DNA of 64,000 bases, from positions 339,079,346-339,143,345 of the forward strand of contig NC_066585.1 in assembly GCF_024323335.1 (NCBI RefSeq), read 5' to 3'. The stretch is from Lathyrus oleraceus (lineage: Eukaryota; Streptophyta; Magnoliopsida; Fabales; Fabaceae). Position 1 is the first letter of the stretch. Every line of letters begins with the position of its first letter. Positions 58,676 to 64,000 of the stretch are shown piece after piece. The notes under the pieces are model-generated. The model made no database searches, was not told the origin of the DNA, and worked only from the letters and a program-made list of their open reading frames with translations. The translations under genes were made by a program, and so were the position numbers.

Positions 58676-58752
58676 CGACTGCTTCGCCTAGCGAAGGCTT
58701 AGCGAAGCTTCGCTACAGGCTCGCCTAGCGAAGCGGCTAGCGAAGGCCTGCG
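58676..58752. repeat. Palindrome cluster in LTR E, TATA-distal
   Basis: GC-rich run of TTCGCCTAGCGAA-type palindromes and variants (CTTAGCGAAGCTTCGCTA, CGCCTAGCGAAGCGGCTAGC). It lies downstream of the TATA box in transcription direction. Confidence 0.6.
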
Positions 58753-59230
58753 GGTTTTGGATTCCTCCTTGATAACAGTTCGATCTCTATGATCCGAAAC
58801 CCTGTGGTATCCAACTCATAAACGAAAATGATTAAAACATTCAAGGTATTGTTACACATATTCATACACAAATATAAACCCATGGGCAAAACCAGATGTT
58901 ACCTCATACATTCATAATATTCAAATTCGAGGCGTAAGGTAATAGGAACAAAGGCATACCTGATGAGAGAGACTGATTAGGATTGAATGGTACGGTCGGA
59001 TCTGCAAAGTAGTATTAGGGTTCGTGTGAGGCGGAGTGAACTTCTCAGAGCTGCCTGAAGGTTGCTGCAGAGTAGTTCCTAGGTTTCTTTCTCCAGTCTC
59101 TGGTCTTTTCTGTTCAGCTAGTGTTTAGGTTTATTTCATTGACTACTCCGGTATTTATAGGCCAAATTTCGCAGCTTGTGGGCTTTGAATGAGAACAGCT
59201 CAGGCCCAAAACTTTTCTGATATTTCTGAA

Positions 59231-59330
59231 ATGCGCGTCCTTCGCCTAGCGAAGGATCTGCTCGCCTAGCGAGCATGACAGTACTCTTCGCTAGGCGAAG
59301 CATCTGCTCGCCTAGCGAGCATGACAGCTC
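59231..59330. promoter_or_regulatory. Palindrome cluster upstream of TATA (LTR E)
   Basis: Contains CCTTCGCCTAGCGAAGG, TGCTCGCCTAGCGAGCA (twice, each followed by TGACAG) and CTTCGCTAGGCGAAG, all perfect or near-perfect palindromes within 100 bp. It lies about 75 bp upstream of TATAAATA (59152-59159). The counterpart in LTR C is at 14553-14685. A role in transcription control is inferred. Confidence 0.55.
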
Positions 59331-59581
59331 AGCAGCAGATTCTCGCTTCTTCAATTCTGGCAATTTGCACGATGAATAGGCCCCAATTAGACCTGTTGGT
59401 AGTACCTCAAGTCTTTTCCTTGTGTTGACCGATCATTTGAATAAAACCCATAAAGTGTCCTGGATGACGTCCGAGCTTCTTGGAGCTAATCCCGATTGAC
59501 ATGATGCAATGTGATATGAAATACTAAATGACCTAAAAAGTGAATGCATGAAATGAGGAGGGCAAATTTTGGGGTGTTACA

Positions 59582-59596
59582 GCTGCCCCTATTCAA
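59582..59596 (-). promoter_or_regulatory. PPT of element E
   Basis: TTGAATAGGGGCAGC on the minus strand directly before the LTR start at 59581. Identical to element D's. Confidence 0.75.
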
Positions 59597-59746
59597 TCAA
59601 CTGGAGACCTGGAAAGAAGATAGCAGTGGCTTTCGCACTTTAGAGGTATCAAGGGATTGAATACAATAAAAGCCCAAAAATTTGCACTGCAGTGAAGTGA
59701 AGTAACAATGCCTGTCAGAATCGGCAAAGAGGTGGTCTTGAAGGAA

Positions 59747-60365
59747 GAATCCGTCTGGTACGGTGAAAGTCTGTCTGAATACCGACAAGGGATGTTAAAT
59801 TGGATACCAAAATAAATGGTAACACAGAAATAACCATGGCCTGAATGCCGCTCATCAGTCTGAATACTGGAAATGACTTCGATCTGAACATCGGGAGATA
59901 TGAGATTATTAATATCGGTATGAACACTGAGAGGCTGGCCTGAATGCCACAAGTTGCGTCGACCTGAACGTCGGAAACTTCTTCGATCTGAACATCGGAA
60001 AATTGGCCTGAATGCCACAAGTTGCATCGACCTGAACGTCGGAAACTTCTTCGATCTGAACATCGGAAAACTGGCCTGAATGCCACAAGTTGCATCGACC
60101 TGAACGTCGGAAACTTCTTCGATCTGAACATCGGAAAATTGGCCTGAATGCCACAAGTTGCATCGACCTGAACGTCGGAACACTGGCCTGAATGCCACTT
60201 CGGTCTGGATACCGGAAACTGGCCTGAACGCCACTTCGATCTGAATATCAGAAAACTTCATGCCTGTCAGCATCGGCAGAAAGATAATAGAGGCGGCGCA
60301 TGGGCCAATGACACTTGCTGGAGATAATCAAGGTGAGTCATGAACAATCTTCAGTCTGAGTACTG
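59747..60365 (-). repeat. Mini-hairpin array with constant loop (element E)
   Basis: Plus-strand reading: loop CTGAAY with complementary 4-base arms. CAGT/ACTG (59856-59869; also 60352-60365 with loop CTGAGT), CGAT/ATCG (59880-59893; 59984-59997; 60052-60065), TGGC/GCCA (59936-59949; 60004-60017; 60184-60197; 60220-60233), CGAC/GTCG (59960-59973; 60028-60041) and CGGT/ACCG (60201-60214). From 59937 to 60208 three of them form a 68-bp tandem unit. TGCC/GGCA (60261-60278) is a variant. Confidence 0.85.
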
Positions 60366-60539
60366 GAAGCAACTTCTAGCTTATCACTTGGGATACCGAG
60401 AATGTTTTATGCTTACATGCGTATGTTTGAATTTTTCAATGGCGTAATGCTCCATAAAAATGGGAATGCTACGCGATTTGGGAGAATGCAATGCAATATG
60501 ATTCTACATGCAGGGATGCGAAATGCTGGGTAGAATGCC

Positions 60540-61060
60540 AAGCTGAGACAAGGGGATCTGCTGGGGAAATGATTACCATCCTCTGGGCTCTGGCCAGGCT
60601 GCTGGAGATACACACCACAATGAACTCTGTGGGGAGATGACTAGCCATACCGAGACTCTGATCGGGGAAAGAATGACATTGGAAGCCTGCTGCTGAGGAA
60701 AGCTACAATGATTCTGGCAACCACGATTTGCGAGAGATGACTCAGCAGGGGGAGTTAACACTGATACGGTACCGCGGTTCTGCTTCAAGGAAAGAAACCA
60801 TGGATCTGGCATTGGGATTATCGATCTGGCATCGAACTCTAAGGAGCAGCCACTTCTGCTGGGAAGATACAGTCTGGCACTGTCAACTCCGCTGGGGAGT
60901 GTATGTCCTGAAACAAACGCTTGGGGAAGTACAGTGGTGAGAACCTGCTGGGGATTGAAGAATCCAACACTCTGATCAGCTCTGCAAAGATAAGACACCG
61001 GATTCGTCTGTTGGCGACTTCACTGGGGAAGATATTCACGATCATCTGCAGGGGATTTTA
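60540..61060 (-). repeat. PBS-complement-like array (element E)
   Basis: About a dozen units. Best: on the minus strand TCCCCAGTGAAGTCGCCA (61012-61029), differing at two positions from the reverse complement of the B/C PBS. Others on the plus strand are TCTGCTGGGGAAAT (60557-60570, as in the PBS of B), ACTCCGCTGGGGAG (near 60885) and ACCTGCTGGGGATT (near 60945). No coding potential. Confidence 0.65.
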
Positions 61061-61553
61061 AGGGAATGCCCCGAGGGTATCTGTTCTGAATAGACGATCC
61101 AAAGCACTTAAAATTTACAGCAATTTTAAATGTTTATTAAGCATGTGCCTGTAAATCCCTTATGTGTCATGATGCAATGTTTATCAAAAATTCGGACGTC
61201 ATTTTTGCAAACAAAACAGTAAAATGAAAATGAAAACAGAGATATACTGAATAACATGATTTTATTGACTGAATGGCCTATGAATAGGCATTTACATCAG
61301 GAAGCAATCCCTGGAAAGAGGTAATCGCACAAAAGATAAAAACAGAAATTAATCTAATGGCAATATGAAATGGATTTCTATTGGGTTCCAATTCTGCTAT
61401 GACTTGCCCGTCTTCAAGATCCTCCAGATGATCAGCCTTCTGAGAAGGTGATTGGACTGTTTCCTACCCTTCGAAAATTTCCAGTCATCGACATGAGATG
61501 AGATTCAGAACTAACTCAGAACGCAGTCATTCGCTTAATCCCTAACTTTTGCC
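61061..61553 (-). other. AT-rich spacer in element E 3' block
   Basis: No gene recognised. It is AT-rich with a conserved segment near 61250-61330. It separates the PBS-like array from the hairpin array, as in B (41953-42430). Confidence 0.45.
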
Positions 61554-61744
61554 TGGATCGCCCTTTTCGGGTTTTCAATCCACCGGGATACCCATTTTTG
61601 CCTAAGTTGCCTTTTCAGGTTTTCAACTTACCGGGTGTACGATCTTTTCATTTTTAATCCCTAATTTTTGCCCGAACCTTTTCATTTTCTTGGTTCATCG
61701 GGATGCCCATTTTTTTTGCCTGGACTATTCTTTTTACTGTCCAG
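61554..61744 (-). other. Tandem hairpin array after integrase stop, element E
   Basis: Four hairpins: CTGGAC/GTCCAG (61720-61744), GAACC/GGTTC (61674-61696), TAAGTTG/CAACTTA with inner CCT-GAAA-AGG on the coding strand (61603-61630), and TGGAT/ATCCA with inner CCC-GAAAA-GGG (61554-61582). GGCAAAAATG linkers. The inner CCT/AGG pair replaces CCC/GGG of A, B and C. Confidence 0.78.
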
Positions 61745-61754
61745 CGGGTCTATT

Positions 61755-64000
61755 TTATGCGAAGTATTTTTTAACTGCGTCTGAGTTTACAGGGGAAGTG
61801 AAGTTTTCACCATCCATAGTTGCAAGCATTAAGGCCCCACCATCAAAAATCTTGGTGACGATATACGGTCCATCATAGTTAGGAGTCCACTTGCCCCTGT
61901 GATCGGTCTGAGGAGGAAGGATCCTTTTCAAAACTAAATCTCCGACTTGGAAACAACGAGGACGCACTCTCTGATCAAAGGCTCTCTTCATCCGACTCTG
62001 ATACAACTGCCCATGACAAATGGCTGCCATTCGCTTCTCTTCGATAAGACTCAACTCATTGAACCTTGTCCAAATCCATTCGGCTTCGTCTAACTTGACA
62101 TCCAACAAGACTCTTAGAGAAGGAATCTCCACTTCAACAGGTAGGACTGCTTCCATACCATACACCAGGGAGTAAGGGGTTGCCCCGGTCGATGTACGTA
62201 CTGAAGTACGGTACCCATGCAAGGCGAAGGGTAGCATCTCATGCCAATCTCTGTACGTAACGACCATCTTCTGCACAATCTTCTTTATGTTCTTATTTGC
62301 CGCCTCAACAGCGCCGTTCATCTTAGGGCGGTAAGGGGAAGAATTGTGATGCTGAATGTTGAAGTTCTGACACAACTCCTTCATCATTTTATTGTTGAGA
62401 TTAGAACCATTATCAGTAATGATTCTTTCGGGAATCCCATAGCGACAAACGATTTCTTTCTTGATGAAATGGGCAACCACATGTCTGGTGACATTCGCAA
62501 ATGACGCTGCTTCGACCCACTTGGTGAAATAGTCGATGGCAACAAGGATGAAGCGATGCCCATTAGAAGCAGTCGGCTCAATCTTTCCAATCATGTCAAT
62601 GCCCCACATAGCAAACGGCCACGGCGAAGACATCACATTCAGAGGATTCGGCGGTACATGCACCTTATCAGCATAAATCTGGCATTTATGACACTTCCGA
62701 GCATATTTGAAGCAATCTGACTCCATGGTCATCCAATAATAACCCGCTCTCAACAATTTCTTAGCCATTGCATGTCCGCCGGCATGAGTACCGAAGGAAC
62801 CTTCATGAACTTCCTGCATTAACATGTCTGCTTCGCGTCTATCCACGCATCTGAGCAAAACCATGTCGAAGTTCCTCTTATACAGCACATTGTCTTTGTT
62901 CAAGAAGAAACTGCCTGCCAATCTTCTCAAAGTCTTTCTGTCATTGTTGGATGCCCCTGCAGGGTACTCTTGGTTCTTCAGAAAGCACTTGATATCGTGA
63001 TACCAGGGCTTGTTGTCGACTACCAGTTCAGCAGCAAACACATACGCGGCCCTGTCAAGGCGCATCACATCGATCCTGGGAGCATGGTTCCAACGAATTA
63101 CCTTGATCATGGAGGATAGAGTAGCAAGTGCGTCTGCCATCTGGTTCTCATCACAAGGTATATGATACAATTTTACTGTTGTGAAGAAAGTCAACAGTCT
63201 TCTCGTGTAGTCTCTGTAGGGGACCAGAGTGGGCTGGAGAGTGTTCCAATCACCATTTACTTGATTGATCACTAGAGCTGAATCTCCGAAGATGTCCAGA
63301 GTCTTGATTCTCAAATCAATGGCTTGCTCAATACCCAAGATACAGGCTTCATACTCAGCTTCATTATTTGTGCACTCAAAAGTCAAACGAGCGGTGAAAG
63401 GTATGTGGGCACCTTTCGGAGTTGTAATGACAGCACCAATTCCACTTCCTCTAGCATTGACATCCCCATCAAACAACAAAGTCCACTTTTTGTTTGGATC
63501 AGGTCCCTCCTCAACAACTAGCTCTTCACAGTCTTTCATCTTGAGGAACATGATGTCTTCATCAGGGAATTCAAACTTCATCGGCTCATAATCATCAATC
63601 GGCTGCTCGGTAAGGTAGTCTGACAGAATACTACCTTTGATAGCTTTCTGTGACGTATACTGAATATCATACTCTGTTAAAATCATCTGCCAACGAGCGA
63701 CCCTTCCGGTGAGAGCTGGCTTCTCAAAGATGTACTTCACTGGATCCATCTTAGAAATCAACAAGGTAGTATGGTTCAACATATACTGCCTCAGTCGGCG
63801 AGCAGCCCAGGCCAAAGCACAACAAGTTTTCTCAAGCTGTGAATATTTGATTTCACAGTCGGTAAACTTTTTGCTAAGGTAGTATATGGCATGCTCTTTT
63901 CGACCAGACTCGTCATGCTGTCCCAATACACACCCCATCGAGTTCTCAGTCACTGATAGGTACATTATCAGAGGGCTCCCAGGAACTGGAGGTATAAGGA
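61755..64000 (-). CDS. pol: Element E RT(C-term)-RNase H-integrase, open frame
   Basis: Open frame on the minus strand running from the window edge (63998, partial) to TAA at 61755-61757. It begins in the RT connection (PPVPGSPLIMYLSVTENSMG). RNase H has LLFDGDVNARGSG, AEYEACILG, FGDSALVINQ and NQMADALATL, with all four acidic residues present. Integrase has the H-H-C-C finger (EVHEGSFGTH, RKCHKCQIY), catalytic D-D-E (WGIDMIGK, ITDNGSNLNN, GAVEAANKN) and a C-terminal domain ending KIFDGGALMLATMDG and VKKYFA. No stop or frame break is visible, in contrast to A, B and C. The RT palm is outside the window. It would act in the cytoplasmic particle and the nucleus. Confidence 0.93.
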   Translation of the reverse strand, partial: LIPPVPGSPLIMYLSVTENSMGCVLGQHDESGRKEHAIYYLSKKFTDCEIKYSQLEKTCCALAWAARRLRQYMLNHTTLLISKMDPVKYIFEKPALTGRVARWQMILTEYDIQYTSQKAIKGSILSDYLTEQPIDDYEPMKFEFPDEDIMFLKMKDCEELVVEEGPDPNKKWTLLFDGDVNARGSGIGAVITTPKGAHIPFTARLTFECTNNEAEYEACILGIEQAIDLRIKTLDIFGDSALVINQVNGDWNTLQPTLVPYRDYTRRLLTFFTTVKLYHIPCDENQMADALATLSSMIKVIRWNHAPRIDVMRLDRAAYVFAAELVVDNKPWYHDIKCFLKNQEYPAGASNNDRKTLRRLAGSFFLNKDNVLYKRNFDMVLLRCVDRREADMLMQEVHEGSFGTHAGGHAMAKKLLRAGYYWMTMESDCFKYARKCHKCQIYADKVHVPPNPLNVMSSPWPFAMWGIDMIGKIEPTASNGHRFILVAIDYFTKWVEAASFANVTRHVVAHFIKKEIVCRYGIPERIITDNGSNLNNKMMKELCQNFNIQHHNSSPYRPKMNGAVEAANKNIKKIVQKMVVTYRDWHEMLPFALHGYRTSVRTSTGATPYSLVYGMEAVLPVEVEIPSLRVLLDVKLDEAEWIWTRFNELSLIEEKRMAAICHGQLYQSRMKRAFDQRVRPRCFQVGDLVLKRILPPQTDHRGKWTPNYDGPYIVTKIFDGGALMLATMDGENFTSPVNSDAVKKYFA

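Larger units (their letters stand above)
57595..59581 (-). mobile_element. Element E 3' LTR
   Basis: A 1987-bp LTR on the minus strand starting TGTAACACCCCAAAATTTGC at 59581 and ending TTGCGACA at 57595. Ends like LTR D; body like LTR C (57880-58620 with 13330-14240). The TATA box is TATAAATA at 59152-59159 (minus). A PBS-like TGGCGACTCTTCTGTCA lies at 57649-57665 (minus). No gene. Confidence 0.9.

Noticed and set aside
59937..60208. CRISPR-like array (short repeats, 68-bp period)
   Set aside because: The units are contiguous tandem copies without unique spacers, in a plant retrotransposon. The hairpin interpretation explains the repeats better.
59593..60273. 226-aa ORF with FRSGRCNLWHSGQ-like repeats
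   Set aside because: It is the translation of the mini-hairpin array; several overlapping frames show equal repeats.

Overview
This 64 kb window is repetitive plant DNA and contains no host gene that I can support. Nearly every base belongs to a stack of nested LTR retrotransposons of the Ogre group (Ty3/gypsy, Tat lineage). The evidence for Ogre is a combination of traits: very long LTRs (2 to 5 kb); a primer binding site TGGCGACTCTGCTGGGGA, the tRNA-Arg type known for Ogre; an extra ORF1 upstream of gag; an intron between protease and reverse transcriptase; and a 2 to 4 kb untranslated block between integrase and the 3' LTR. Ogre elements of this size suggest a legume of the pea/vetch/faba bean tribe. 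The species is an inference.

Layout. Element A (minus strand) is the oldest host layer. Its 3' LTR (1-519 and 5565-5687) is split by a solo Ogre LTR called S (520-5564, target duplication GTGAT). Its 3' untranslated block is 5688-8277, and its decayed RT-RNase H-integrase is 8278-11557. Element B (plus strand, 11558-50009, target duplication CTTCG) sits just inside A's second coding exon, and the rest of A resumes at 50015-52209 (exon 2 start, intron, protease). B's 5' LTR is itself split by element C (minus strand, 12999-27305). B's ORF1 is split by a 1361-bp solo LTR of probable Ty1/copia origin (32785-34145, target duplication AGACC). A is cut on the right by element D (minus strand; 3' LTR 52210-56942, short interior to 57594). 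D is cut by element E (minus strand; 3' LTR 57595-59581, interior to the window end), and E's RT-RNase H-integrase frame is fully open from 64000 to 61755.

Gene order in each Ogre copy is LTR, PBS, leader, ORF1, gag-protease, intron, RT-RNase H-integrase, long 3' block, PPT, LTR. A, B and C are broken by nonsense changes (many C-to-T type), deletions and nested insertions. Only E keeps an intact frame over the part visible here. In A, B and C the stop codon ending gag-protease lies inside the 5' splice site (GTAA), so splicing would choose between a Gag-Pro and a Gag-Pro-Pol product.

The most unusual material is the untranslated block between integrase and the 3' LTR. Read on the coding strand, it has the same modular order in the copies: (1) tandem hairpins just after the integrase stop, whose stems change sequence but stay complementary between units and elements; (2) an array of units resembling the 3' end of the tRNA-Arg primer, that is, complements of the element's own PBS; (3) an array of very short hairpins with a constant loop and covarying stems. 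LTRs are also mosaic: two kinds of LTR ends are combined with different LTR bodies. These patterns were read by eye and need alignment and structure tests.
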